DNA from: Miscanthus floridulus | Lineage: Eukaryota > Streptophyta > Magnoliopsida > Poales > Poaceae | Direction of reading: 5' to 3' | DNA length: 64,000 nt | Assembly: GCF_019320115.1 (NCBI RefSeq) | Contig: NC_089585.1 | Span: 145,730,309-145,794,308 of the forward strand | In this document: piece after piece, positions 21,940-34,128 of the stretch | Numbering within the stretch: position 1 is the stretch's first letter | How the letters are laid out: each line of letters opens with the position of its first letter | Made by a program: the position numbers and the translations under genes | Notes under the pieces: model-generated | Told to the model about the DNA's origin: nothing | Seen by the model: the letters and a program-made list of their open reading frames with translations, nothing else | Database searches by the model: none

Positions 21940-22915
21940 ATGGATTCGTGGTACCACTCTGATGTTACCTATGCGCGCATGGAGGGCCTTGTCAAGCGTG
22001 ATCTTCTCCATGGGAGGACCGATGTGGTGGAGTGGCTTGTGCTCGGCCATGAGGATGCGCCAGCACTGCTCGACGGCTACGTCGTCTCCTTTATGCCCTT
22101 CCACGAGTGTGGACTTGTGGTTCCTCCTCAGCCATTCTTCTAGGGTCTGCTACACCACTATCAGATTGAGCTGCAGCACCTGAACCCCAATGGGATCTAG
22201 CACATCATGGCCTTCATCGCGATGTGCGAGGGGTACCTAGGGATAGAGCCCCACTTTGAGCTCTGGAGATATTTCTTCTCTATCTCCTTGATCAAGAAGA
22301 AGGAGAGAGGCTGGAAGACCCCGATGCTAATGGGATGCACGGGCATCCACCTCCGGGGGTAGCGAGCGACTGAGTACATGCCCTACTAGCTCCAGATCCA
22401 ACAAGGGGTGGCACTCGCATTGGTTCTACCTGAAGAATGACCCTACCACTCCCATGCTGATCTTCTTTGGGCGCCTGGTTGAAGAGGTACCACCATCATG
22501 GCTGTGGGGGCCACCCATCAAGGAGAAGAAGAGGATGTGCGACCTCCTCGAGGCCATCACGTTCCTGAAGACCCACAGCCTTGGCGAGGCCGACATCATT
22601 AGGGGGTATCACGTGAGGAGGGTGGCGCCTCTGATGGCGCGCGTCCTCCCGCTGTACGGGATGACGCTCGACACGTAGCTCGTCGGGATGACACTCATCC
22701 AGGGGCTGCTACGTGACAGCGAGGTCACGCAGCGCATCAAGGAGGCCATGGGGGAGGCCGACGCCGTGTTCCCAATCCCGAGGCATCCCGTGATGCAGCT
22801 AAATGCGGGCTTCATCGAGCTGCCTACGGGGTTAGTTTTTTGGGACTCTATCGCGCCGCTACCATAGCACGTGGCCATGATGGCGACGAACTATGTCGCG
22901 GATGAGCAGCGGAAG
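21940..22915 (+). pseudogene. E1 antisense ORF, N-terminal part (Transposase_28-like domain)
   Basis: It starts MDSWYHSDVTYARMEGLVKR and reads, across several in-frame stops and frame changes, through QHLNPNGI, a word like FIAMCEGYLGIEPHFELWRY, SWLWGPPIKEKKR, DLLEAITFLKTHSLGEADII and RRVAPLMARVLPLYGMT to IKEAMGEADAVFPIP. This is the domain known as putative gypsy type transposon (Pfam Transposase_28), common in grass Tat elements and read opposite to gag-pol. Despite the name, no transposase activity is shown. The coding sequence is split by the solo LTR at 22916-26109 and resumes at 26115 in the same context (DEQRK joined to KKDDEEK). Confidence 0.7.
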
Positions 22916-25900
22916 TGTCATGCCCAATTTTGCATAACAAAACCAAGTGCTCATATATGTGTGCCCAAGATGTCCAAACACACATATAATCTCAAATTGC
23001 AATAATATCAAAGTAAAGTACTTTATTACATCGCATAATCTCATCACATAATTGTCACAAGTCTTGCTCGTCGGCAATATTATTACATAGAGTAGATAAT
23101 TAAGCCCAATATGCCACAGGGACTTCAACTAGGGGACATCTTCCTAGTAGTCCTAGACATCCTCTGAAAACTCTTCATATGTATTATCTATTACCCATTT
23201 AGGATTTTCATTGAATGCAAAACAAGTGTAAGCTCACCATGCTTAGCAAGTATATTAAAGGGATCTATGAGGCTCAAAGGCTAGACACGGTTTGACTACG
23301 GTTAGCAATTTTAGCTGGTCAAATTATAGCATCCTGAATCACTACTTTAGTGAATAAACCCAACCCAAGTGGTAATAGTGAATAATCAAGATTATATTAA
23401 TTTCCCAACCATCCATAGTAACCATTAATCATGAAGAATCCAGATCGCTCATATCCGTGAGCATGGCTATTATAATAGATTAAATATTTCTGTAGAAATT
23501 GTACAACTTTACCCACCGAGCCATGATTCCCAATGCCGAGGTTTGCAAAGCCCACATTACCTCTACCTAGGAAGTGTGGCAGGGTTTCACTACGTAACCC
23601 TTCGTTAGTCGCACTAACAAGTCATAGCTGCTAAGGTTTCAGCTGTCTAGCCATATGTGGCCCTTCTCTAGCTGTGGCACTCGTGGTTGCAGCATGGTAC
23701 ACACCCTAGCAGGAAAAGAAACATACTAACTAGTGCCCCCCTCTTGCCCTTATGGAAAGCTACAAATGAGCTAGTACAATCTAGTTAACAGGTTAAAGTC
23801 AGAGCCATATGACACTCGGGGTTGTACGAAACCTCTTGGGTGGCCGCTTTAGGATTAAGTTCTTATGGAGAGGCACTAGAGCACTTAACCCCATACTCTA
23901 GCCCCCTAATTGTTGCAAAAAAGCTCCATTTTAACATATTGCATAATACATTCAGTCATGTTTAACAATTATTTTAGGTTGAGCACTGCAACATCTATCC
24001 AAAATGCATCCCAAACTATAGGTACCAAGGATATATGGTACAAGTAGTAATCTAGGTAAAGTCCTTAAAGGTAATTCAAATTTAAACACATGCATGTATA
24101 TGAATTGTAGAGTTCATAGGTACAAGGGGCCTTTGCTACACTTGCCTTCCTCAAAGTCTCCTTCCTAGTACTGCTGGTCTCCCAACTAGTCCTCAGTAAC
24201 CTCAAACAGATCACCCTCTAAACGTGTTCTAATTCACCAATCAAGCATCCAATCTAATCATCACATGCATACAAATAGACTTCCATTAGAATAGTACACC
24301 AAACAGTAGAAACACAGATTGAAAAACTTATAGAACTAATCTACGTACTGCTATGAACACATGAGCGAAAGAATCACTCTAATCGAACTTAAAACGCAAA
24401 GTTATGCATGAAATAAGTTTCAATGGCATTTCTATAAATAAACTGAACTCAAATTTGAATTTAAACTAATAAAATCTGAATTTAAATAAATTATGGACGG
24501 CGTGCACTATTTTCTAAAACTACAGGGGCTAAAGTGAATAAAAACAGGGTTAAAAAGAATAAGTTTTGAATAGAAATAGAGTGTGCGTTGATTTCTAGAA
24601 AAGTGGAAGGGTTTTTCTAAAAAACAGGCGTGACTGGTCGGCTGTTGACCGAGTCGCTGCTGACCGGGCGCCATGTGGCTATGTGGATTGGTGCGGTGCA
24701 CCACGTGCACGTGGACTGGTGTGGGTGAGGGTGTGGACCGAGCCCACGACTCTTGCGATGGATCGGTTACGTAACTCGAAGGGGTATCTAATCTCGGCCA
24801 TCTATTAAAAAACGGACGGTTCTGGTGCATCCGGGAAGCACGGGCCACCAGGGAATAAGCTGTCGTGGCCAACGCCATGGCCGACGGCAAGCCGAGCTCA
24901 GCAGCAGACACCGTAACGATGATACCAGCCACGTCAATCCAAAACGAGGGCACCAAAATGTTGCGCACGGTCACGTGAACTCAATACAACACAAAGCAAG
25001 GCAGAAATCCTCGTTAGGATGATGGCTCCACGGTGGTGCCAAGGCAGGCGGGCACTAGAACTTGCTAATACGGCACTCCAGAGCACTAAGCTCTGAATAG
25101 GAAGGGCGGGGAGCATGGGGAGTATACCACGAACTCGATGATGGGGTTCTCGATGTTCGGGAGGGCTCCAATGCGACCGGTGGCGTGCGGCGGCGAGCTA
25201 AGGAAAACAAGGCCACTAGTGAGCATAATCTCAAGCAATCCAAGGCCAAAACAAGGAGTGGAGGTCACCTACGGTTCTAGTGGAGTATGGCAGAGCTCCT
25301 GGGCATGACTACGAGGACCGACGAGCACCAGAGCAGGCGAATTGGAGCGATAGGGTGTGAGCTCGAGCAGTGAATGGGAAAGGAAGGGAGGAAGGGCTCG
25401 GCTTGGGGTTTTATCGGCAAGGAAGCATGGTAGAAAAGGGAAGCGGCATGGCGAGGCTACATGATCATTAGGATTTCGAATCCCTTCCTTGGCTGGCTCG
25501 GGGCGTGGCGGCGGGAGAGCTGTCGTGGATGGCAAGCGCCATCACCGGATGACAAAGAAGGAAAGGGAAAGGCGGGCGACTAATGAGCGGGTCCCATGAC
25601 ACGGTGAGAGAAGAGGGGGAAGCGGCGGTGCGCGGGTGCTAGGTGTGGAGCAGGCCGCCGCTGAGCCGAGCGTGCGCCGAGCCACGTAGTTGGGTCACGC
25701 GCGTGCAGAAGGAAAGGAGGGAAGGGCGGCGCGCGGGAGCTGGGCCGCCAATGGCCCAAGGCCAGATCTAGGCATGGGAAGAGGAAGGAGGAAGGGGCTG
25801 GGCCTGCTTGGGGTTGGGTTGGAAAGGGAGAAGGAGAGAGTTTTTCAAAGAAAAATCCTTTTCCATTTCTAGTTTTCAAATCCAAGCCAAAATTCAAATG

Positions 25901-26109
25901 AGTTTGAATTTTTAACTCCAAACAACTTAGCCCTACACTCAACCAAAATCATGTACTTTAGCATGAATGCAATCAATCATGTTTCTAAGCCTTATAGTTA
26001 ATTTTAATTAGCCAAAAATTATTATTTTACCTTGGTTATAATGCAAATAAAATTAAGTAAATGCTCAAATTTAAATACTAGATTATAAATGAATTTTTAG
26101 GGTGTTACA
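22916..26109 (-). mobile_element. Solo LTR, gypsy TGTAACACCC/GGGCATGACA type
   Basis: On the minus strand it runs from TGTAACACCCTAAAAATTC to TTGGGCATGACA, 3194 bp, with GGAAG at 22911-22915 and 26110-26114 as target duplication. The ends and length resemble Tekay/Del (chromovirus) LTRs of grasses. No internal region or second LTR is present, so it is a solo LTR. It lies within the E1 antisense ORF. No coding region is supported inside it; GC-rich open frames at 24500-25940 are LTR sequence. Confidence 0.8.
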
Positions 26110-26114
26110 GGAAG

Positions 26115-28050
26115 AAGAAGGACGACGAGGAGAAGAAACGGTGGTCGAAGCAGTGAGCGAAGCTGTAGTGAGGGAAGCGGCATCAAGGCTCGTCGAAAGA
26201 AGAGGAGTAAGAAGAAGAGGAGGAGGAGCAAGATGACGGCTCCATGTTGCCCATCCCGTGGGATGATCTGGCCGCCGGGGACAAGGACCCACCATCGCCA
26301 CAAGCGGGGCCCTTCCTATGGCATGTCATGAGGCAAGAGGGGAAGGATGTGGTCCTAGAGCCAGCGGAAACAAACTGCCCCGCCGTGTCCGGACCTTCTA
26401 CGGTGGCCTCAAAGCCGACGGATATAGGTCGCCCTGCTCTGTCTGAGCCCTCGGCAGCGCCTCTAGAGTCGGTGGGAGGCAGCCGTTTTGATTTGTTCGA
26501 GCCCTCCGAGCTGAGGGAGGGCTTGAAGTAGCAACGTGCCGACGAGGAGCAGCCAGGGTTAGGCAAGCTAGCCCCAAAACGTCCTCATATGATGGCGTCA
26601 AGGTGAGTCAAGAGTTTTTGTAATCCTTTTGTCCTAACGAATTTTTGCCTCAAACTGACCGTCATGTCCCTTGCAGCATCAGGGGACGTGGGACTCTCTT
26701 GCGGCCTGCTCTAAAAAAGATCCTCCTCTAGCAAACACGCCAGGAGTCATCTGTCACTGTGTCGGTGGAGGGCATGAGTGGTGTCGGGGCATGTCCAGGG
26801 CGCTCATGGCAGAGGAGGGCGCGACCAGGGCGCTCATGGCAAGCGCGGCATGGCCAATCATGTCCTCGATGTCATAGGCACAGGAGGCATGGCCGGAGCC
26901 ACCGTCTGTGTAGGTGGCCATGTCTACGGCGAGACGGGCGGAAGGGGGTGCACCCGAGGCATCCTTCGTGGATGTGGCGATAGGGCAGGCCTCCATGTCC
27001 GCATCACCCACCCCCCTCTTTCAGTAGAGGAGCCGCTCTGGAGGAGCTGCCGTCGCCAGAGAGGTCGACACCGCTTGAGGTCAGCGCGGGGATGTCCTAG
27101 TCTCTGGTCCGGGTGGCTGACCTTGATAAAGCGGTAGAGGAGAGGGAATGTGGGAGCGTCCACATGGAGGTTGGGGACATGGTTCACGCCCTGACCACCA
27201 TGCTAGGCTCGTTGCGTGACATTATTGCCCCAGTTGGCCAGGTATGATATGACCGTGCTTCTGACCCTGATGTTCTCTTTCCACCCCCCCCCCCTCTAAG
27301 TCTTGTCTTCTTCGCAGGTCCTTATGGCCCGTAGCCAACAGAAGTCTCATCTCCTTGTTGAGGAGACACGGCGAAGTGAGAGGCTGGCCGCATAGCTTGC
27401 TGCCGCTTGTCAGGAGGTGGCTGAGCTTGCCCCTACCACCTGGGAGGTGGCCGACCTCCAAGTCAGGGAGAAGGACACTCGCAGCGACGCCCATGAGGCC
27501 AAGGAGAAGCTTGAGGCCCTGATCGAGAGGGCGCGCATGGACGCCGTGGAGGCCAAATGGCTATGGAAGGAGCAGGATGATTTGCTCTAGGCCATAGAGG
27601 AGCTTTGCATGGGGACTAAGCTGGCTTACCAGGAGCATGTCGACGCTCAACAGTGGGTTGGCCACCTCGAGAAGGAGCTCTAGAGGGAGAAGGAACAGAA
27701 GGTTGTAGCTGAGGGCATGTCTGTTGGGCTCTCAACAGAGGTCAGGCAGTGCTAAGAGGAGGTCCAGTGCCTGGAGGCCAAGGTGACCCGGTTTCCCATG
27801 TTGTCTTTCTCCCTGGAATCTATGGTAGGCCTTTTGACATGGTCGGTATGTGACTTGGGCAGGCCTCGACGACAAGCTCGGGTCGGAGGTGGTGAAGAGC
27901 CGCGGCTTAGAGAAGGATCTCAGTGAGGTGAAGGGCACCCTCCAGAAGGAAAGCGATGAACATGACAACCTACGCATCGCCATCTAGCTGGTCTGTGATG
28001 AGCTCGAGCTAGCCCTAGAGCAGGAGACAAGCTCCCTCGTGGTTCACGCC
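26115..28050 (+). pseudogene. E1 antisense ORF, C-terminal part (acidic then coiled coil), truncated
   Basis: The frame continues with a Lys/Glu-rich stretch and EEEEEQDDGSMLPIPWDD, a Pro/Ala-rich linker, and from about 27320 a long heptad-like region (SQQKSHLLVEETRRSERLAA, AHEAKEKLEALIERARMDA, GLEKDLSEVKGTLQKESDEH) predicted to be coiled coil. Introns are plausible near 26605-26675 and 27240-27320. At about 28050 it stops short of the ending kept in E2 (a region like HSHYGDNIDLETMSHSF), and minus-strand pol begins. Many in-frame stops are present. Confidence 0.6.
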
Positions 28051-29560
28051 ACTTGAATTATGGACCGAGCAGCATACCCCTTGGGACCTCAAAAATGCAC
28101 TCCTTGGGGTTGAGCTTAATGTCGTTTGCTCGGAGTTTCGCAAAGGTCTGCTCTAGGTTGGCTATGACCTAGTCAGTCCATTTGGATTTGACCACGATGT
28201 CATCCACTAAGGCCTCAACGGTCCGCCCGATGAGATCCCCGAAACACTTGAGCATGCAGCGTTGGTACGTAGCCCCGTGTTTTTTTAGGTCAGACTCTTT
28301 CATCATGATTTGATGATACCCAGAGTATGCATCAAGGAAGCAAAGGGTTTCACATCCTGAGGTCGAGTCGACTACTTGGTCTATGCGTGGCAAAGGAAAT
28401 GGATCCTTTGGACATGCTTTGTTGAGACCCATGTAGTCAACACACATTCTCTATTTCCCACTCTTTTTTGTACAAGAACAATATTGGCTAACCACTCAGG
28501 GTGGTATACTTCCTTGATGAACCCGGCCGCCAAAAGCTTCGTAATCTCCTCACCGATGGCCCTACGTTTCTCCTCGTCGAAGCGACACAGGCGCTGCTTC
28601 ACCGGCTTGGAGCTTGGCTTGATCTTCAAGGCATGCTTGGTGACTTCTCTCAAAATGCATGGCATGTCCGAGGGTCTCCACGCAAAGATGTCTCTGTTGG
28701 CGTGGAGGAAGTCAGCGAGCGCACTTTCCTATTCAGAGGAAAGCATGGTGCCAATGCGCACCACTTTGCCCTTGGGGTCGCTGGGGTCTATGAGGACCTC
28801 CTTGGCGCCCTCTACAAGCTTGAAAGACCCGGCCGACCGCTTGGGGTTGGGTGCTTCTTTGACAACCACCTCCCTGATGGTTGCAAGCTCTTTGGAGGCG
28901 ACAATTACTGTGGCGTGTTCGCAGCACTCGACCCCACGCTCGTAGGCGCACTAGAAGTAGGTGCCGATGGTGATGACCCCGCGTGGACCTATCATCTTCA
29001 ACTTCATATAGGTGTAGTTAGGGATGGCCATGAACTTCACGTAGCATGGACGTCCTAGGATGGCGTGGTAGGTTCCGTGGAACCCAACCACCTCGAAGGT
29101 AAGGGTCTCCATCCTGTAATTGGTTGGATCCTTGAAAGTGACGGGCAGATCGATCTACCCAAGTGGTACGGCCTACTTTCCTAGCACGATGGGGTGGAAA
29201 GGCGCCCTGGTCGGCCAGATGCGTGCTCGGTCGATGCCCATGGCATCGGGCGTTTCAGTGTACATGATGTTGAGGTCGCTGCCTCCATCCATTAGCACCT
29301 TGGTGAGCCACTTTGTGCCGATGATCGGGTCGATCACGAGAGGATATCTTCCCAGCTATGGGATGTTTTTTGAGTGGTCAGTCCAATCAAAGGTTTTGGC
29401 GGACTCCGACCATCGGAGGAAAGTAGGCACGGCCAGCTCGGCCGTATAGACCTCGCGGCGCGCAAGCTTCTGGCGGCGCTTGGAGTCATAGGCCACCGAC
29501 CCTCCGAAGATCATGAGGCAGCCATCCAGCACTAGAAAGCCACCGTCCTTCCCCTTGGCG
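28051..29560 (-). pseudogene. E1 protease and N-terminal reverse transcriptase
   Basis: Minus-strand order: GCLMIFGGSVAYDSKRRQKL with RREVYTAE at 29555-29440 (gag-pol linker), VLMDGGSDLNIMYTET near 29296-29255 (protease active site, DGGS), FHGTYHAILGRPCYVKFM near 29090-29040, then reverse transcriptase with PSKPVKQRLCRFDEEKRRAI, GFIKEVYHPEWLANIVLVQK (28530-28470), FLDAYSGYHQI (about 28345-28310) and VDDIVVKSK (28212-28185; the catalytic DD is kept). The frame contains several stops. After the word NPKECIFEVPRG pol ends abruptly at about 28050, with the RT thumb, RNase H and integrase missing. Reverse transcriptase copies element RNA into DNA; this copy cannot make an intact enzyme. Confidence 0.85.
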
Positions 29561-29599
29561 TTGTCCACAGTCGGCTGGTGATGAATCCGAGCTCTGAGG

Positions 29600-31953
29600 A
29601 GTAACCGGCGTAGCTGGCGATGAAGCACGAGCGGCAAACAGTCTGGTCAACTGGTCGGCGACGAAGTGAGCATTGAGTAGAAGCAACCGGCGAACAGTCC
29701 GATCAACTGGTCGGTGATGGAGTCCATGAACCAAGCGGCCGACTAGTTGATCGGTGGAGAAGTCCGAGCACCAGGTGGTCCGATCACCTGGACGATGATC
29801 TTGGAGTACAAACATGTAGAACAGGTAGTACATGACGCACAAACAAATAAACTCCGGAGAAAAATCAGCAATGGTGATGAAACGGCGTATGCAGTTCGGC
29901 GATCAGTTGGCGTGAAAATATATTTATGTTTAATATAAACCGCTCGAACAGTTAGTGTGTAGTTGAGTCTCCAGCCCTAGCTAGCCCATAGTCCATAACA
30001 TCGAGCACAGAGCCCGTGCACGTGTAGGAGGAACAAACGTCACCAAGGAGCCGCTGCCGACCACCCATAACGCAGAGGGTAGATGCTCGTGCACGTGTAG
30101 GGAGGAGCCAGAGACAGGGCCGTCTCTGGAGACGTTCGAGCATCAACAGGACTATTTAGGGGTTCGCCTAAGACTTAGTTGCATGTCATCTTTAAGATGG
30201 TATACATGAAAGAAAAACGTTTAGAGAGCAAACATAGAGAAAACAGCTCGGAGAAACATTTTGGTGATATACGAAGATTGGAGAATATTTAAAAAAATAT
30301 TAAAGCATCACTTAGCTTTAGATAGAACGTCTAGTCGGCGTTGACAAAGTTGCCCAGCGCTCGAGCTTTCCGAACTGTCATCATGGTGGCAGTCGCGGTT
30401 GTCATGGCGTCGTTCTTTGCGGCGATCATCATTGCGACGCGGCAGGTGGTCGGAGTAAGTAGTCCGGGCGATGTCGTCCTTATATTAGTGATCGGCCTTA
30501 GGAGATTCGGGGATATCATTGACTGGTCGAAGAAACGATGCTGTATGGCGGAGTAGATGGGGCATGGCCAAAGCGTGCTTGATGCGTGCGTTGTCTTTCT
30601 TGTTCTGTTTCACCAACTACCGGTGATTCGTCATTACTGACGACATTGATCAAGTCTCCTCGCCTTGGTGGGAAGGATGGGAATCGTGGGAGCCCTGGGG
30701 AGTGGTCTAAGATATCCAGATCGTATTCAACTTCTTCATTGTCACGATGCTGGAGCTCAGTGTGGACGGAGCCATTAGATGCGATGCCGGACGGGGAGCT
30801 TGAGCCGCCCTCTTGGACTGTGTGGACCGATCCTTCTTGATACTCCTCATTCCGAACCATGTTGATGAAGTTGCGTGGCTTTGGCCGAGGTCGATGTATA
30901 AAACACAGATCCGCATGGCGTTGTATATTGTACGTGTAGTTGGAACCAGTGTTTCGCAGGCCATAGGCTGAGCCTAGTAATTCTCCATCAAGGCTTCGCA
31001 CTCGGAGAGCCAGAGACCCATTATGGGGGCTGGTCGGTGACAAACGGAGCACCCTTCAGGAGTAGACGTGACCACGAGATCCGTACCAAGTCGTGCAGGA
31101 CGACTGGCCCGAGCTGGTCGGGTAGATCTGTTGTGGGTAGTGGTTACCTGCTTGGTAGGTTGATTTTGAATCAAATCTACCAGAGCTAGGGTTTCAGCAA
31201 GCTTGGTGCCGACCCGATCGATGGAGTCGAGTAGGTCGGTGTTGTCGATCTGCCTCCCTTTGTAGCGAGGAAGTGGACAACGGGTTGTCGGCGTGGCTGA
31301 AGACGATGCTGGTGTGGCTGGAGCCAGATCCAACGTGGTCAGAGCCGTAGCTGATGCTAGTGAAGCAGTGGTCGACGTAGATTGGATCCGCGCCTCCTCC
31401 GTGGTCATGGCGATGAAGTTGTTGGAGCCAGTGGTCCAGGTGATCTGGCCGATGGTGAACATGAGGCCGTTCGGCGTAGCCATGGAACCAGGGATGATGA
31501 CCATCTTGTTCGTCTAGAGAGCAGTACGCACACCCCCTACCTGGCGCGCCACTATTGACGAAATATGGTCGGTAGTCTACCTAGGGGTATGCCCAAGGTA
31601 GTAGATTATTGACAGATAGATGTGCAAGCTATAAACAAGATGGTGACGCAAGACAGACCTGAGGTTTTATCTAGATTCAGCCACCGTGAAGGCGTAATAC
31701 CTATATCCTGCGTCTGATTGTATTGCTGTATATCAATGAGAGATCCTCATGGATCCCCCTGCTAGGGGACCCCTACCTCTCCTTATATACTCTAGAGGAG
31801 GTAGGGTTACAAATAAAGTAGCCAATTTGGTACTATACAATGTCTTACGGTGCACGCCGAGCAGCGCCGTGCACGCCTTAACCTTGTGGGCCGGACCACC
31901 CCTGGGGGCGCAGCCCATGTCTTGTCTTGTAGATACCGAGGGCCATACCCCCA
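29600..31953 (-). mobile_element. X: LTR-retrotransposon fragment inserted between E1 gag and pol
   Basis: On the right is an LTR-like block (31556-31953) whose inner edge, read on the minus strand, ends CGTCA and is followed by TGGCGCGCCAGGTAGGGG, a gypsy-type primer binding site (about 31532-31550). An ORF starts 45 bases further on. E1 gag (ending RFLSRGSNKGEHR) and E1 pol (starting near GKDGGFL) lie on the two sides and are normally adjacent. I cannot find the second LTR, and the left border is only approximate, so X is truncated or its 3' LTR has been lost. Confidence 0.55.
30516..31504 (-). pseudogene. X gag-like ORF (function unknown)
   Basis: Minus-strand frame 31504-30974 (start MVIIPGSMATPNGLMFTIGQ) directly follows the PBS of X, the place of gag. 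It holds an Ala/Thr/Ser-rich leader, then LPRYKGRQIDNTDLLDSIDR and VGTKLAETLALVD. A second overlapping frame (31052-30516) is acidic and carries two similar segments, NFINMVRNEEYQEGSVHTVQ and LINVVSNDESP. No zinc knuckle is visible. The IDNxDLLxxIDRxG word is shared with the antisense module of E3. I do not recognise a catalytic domain. Confidence 0.4.
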
Positions 31954-34072
31954 TAGGGTCCCCCTATGCTCCCCCTTGTTGGAGCCTCTAGATAAGAACC
32001 GCTTCATGAGGACGCAGTCCTTGTATAGGTGCTTAACGGGGAAAGCATGGTTCAGACATGGTCCTTTGAGCAGCTTCTTGAAGTGGTCCAGGGTACCCTC
32101 GGTGGGCTTCTAACCCCCTTGCGGTCAGCGGCAGCCACGAGCATGCCCTCACGTCACTGCTTGTTCTTCTTCTTGCTAGGATGGTTGGAGGCACCTTCGT
32201 CGGCGTCCTCGTCCTACTTTGCCTTGCCTTTGAGGTGGTCAAAAATCGCCCGGATCGCCTCCTTGCCCGAGGCGTGGTTGGTGGCGATGTCGAGGAGCTC
32301 CTTGGTGGTTTACGGACCCTTACATCCCAGCTTGTGAACTAAGGACTCGCAGGTGGTCCTAGACAGAAAGGCTCCTATGACGTCGGCGTCGGCGACGTTG
32401 GGCAACTTGTTGCACTACCGGGAGAAGCGCCGGATGTACCCACGAAGGGTTTCTCTGAACTTCTATCGACAGTTTTTGAGATCCCATGGGTTTCTAGGAC
32501 GCATGTATGTGCCCTGAAAGTTTCCCATGAATATCTCTTTCAGGTCCGCCCAACTTTGGATTATGTTGGGCGGAAGGTGTTCCAACCACGTTCGCGTCGA
32601 ATCAGCCAGGAACAATGGAAGGTTGCGGATAATGAAATTGTCATTATCCGCTCCACCGGCTTGGCAAGCAAGTCGATAATCCTCGAGCTATAGTCCAGGG
32701 TTCATTTCCCCAGAGTATTTCAGGATGTTGGTCGGTGGTCGGTACTGCGGTGGGAAGGCGGTGTTGAGGATGTGTCGGCCAAAAGCCTAAGGTCCTGGTA
32801 AGTCGGGGCACGGGCTTCGGTCCTCACCATTGTTGTAGCGTTCGCCACAATGAGGGTGGTAGCCGTGGCTAGCCTCCTCCCTCGCATCGCTGTGGGTACG
32901 CCAACAGGCGTTAAGGGTGTTGCGCGCGTCACGGTGGAGGCCGAGACGTTCATGCACTGGGACTGCGGCCCATGGCCTACCGCCTTGCTACGCCTGGTGG
33001 ACTAACACATCCCTATCGAGTCACTCTGAGGGCATGTGCTGGCTGGCGTCAAGCTCTCATCGTCGGGACAGCGAGCTCTAGGCCTACTGCATCGCGTGCA
33101 CGCTCGAGTAGCGTGCGAATCTCATGATGGGCCCGATGATCCTCAGGCATCGTGGGCCCTGGAAGCCCTCGGAGCAAGGCCGTCGCAGCAGCGATGTTCT
33201 GGCTTACGCGGGTGAAGTGTGGGAGGGCTTTGTTGTCCTCGATGATCCTCTGGTTCATGTCGTGGGCCACGGCACGTGCACGCCCACCATCTTCGTGGCG
33301 CTCAAGCTCCGCGCGTTCCTGTTCGAGCTGGAGTCATGCTTCCTCGAGCTCTTGATGCTAGGCCTTCAACTGCTCTACCCGCTGGCGAGGTAGGGCCCCT
33401 GCATCCCCCTCGACCTTGTCTCGAGATCGTTTGTTGGGGTAGCCTCTCCCTCGTAAATGCTTTCAACGTATCCCTTGGGGGTACCTGCCTTGAAACATTC
33501 ACACGAGGGGTGATGGCTCTCCCTGCTAGAGTTAGAGTCGGAGGGCGACTCCTATTCTCCTGCGAGGAGGTCATGAAAAGATTCCACGACATATTTGGTC
33601 ATCCCCATGAACTCGTCGTTCGTAGGGGGTGGGGGGCGCGTTGCGCCACATGGTGGCCAACGGTCTCGATGGCGTTGCGTAGACCAAAGAGGAGCGCTGT
33701 CGAGGCGCTCCGGATAAGGTATTCAGGGGAGAGCGGCTCTCCTCTGGCAAGCTGTGTCATGATGTTGGCGAATGAGAAGGTTAGGCGACCTAGGTCCTAT
33801 CGGGACCTCTAGGGTCCCAGGAAGGCGCCGAGCTGGCGCTCTAACCTCTCGTAATCGAAGTTGAGGAGCGAGTTGCTCCCTAGGGTGCAGGCCTCCGATG
33901 CATACAACTGTAGCTCCTCAAGCGCCTCGGTGATCGTGTCGAGGCCGATGGAGTGGAGAGGTTGGACAGCGGTGGGAACTTGCGCCAACTCTCTCTCCAT
34001 CAAAATGATAAAGTCCAGGTTCTGGAAGCGCACGTGTGTGCCCGGGACCCAGCCGACACCATGACTAGCCAT
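31954..34072 (-). pseudogene. E1 gag (decayed)
   Basis: It begins MASHGVGWVPGTHVRFQNLD at 34072, about 35 bases after the PBS. It reads through PHFTRVSQNIAAATALLRGL (about 33210), the capsid-like core near 32640-32400 (SWADLKEIFMGNFQGTYM and the RGYIRRFSR type), and ends with NHAFPVKHLYKDCVLMKRFL at about 32045. E2 gag aligns along the whole length (58441-60555). Stops and frame changes are frequent. Gag would form the virus-like particle that packages element RNA. Confidence 0.8.
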
Positions 34073-34107
34073 CTAAGACCTGATGTGGATGTTGAGACGC
34101 GCTAAAA

Positions 34108-34127
34108 GCCCCTACCTGGTGCTCCAA
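34108..34127 (-). other. E1 primer binding site
   Basis: Read on the minus strand, TTGGAGCACCAGGTAGGGGC follows the LTR directly. E2 has the same site with TTGGTGCACCAGGTAGGGGC at 60610-60591. The place beside the LTR end nearest gag fixes the element orientation as minus. Confidence 0.7.
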
Positions 34128-34128
34128 C

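Noticed and set aside
22916..26109. Host genes in GC-rich open frames at 24500-25940
   Set aside because: The whole interval is bounded by LTR ends with a perfect 5 bp target duplication and interrupts the E1 antisense ORF.
29600..30500. A second LTR for fragment X
   Set aside because: I compared it with 31556-31953 and found no shared words long enough; X is left as truncated.
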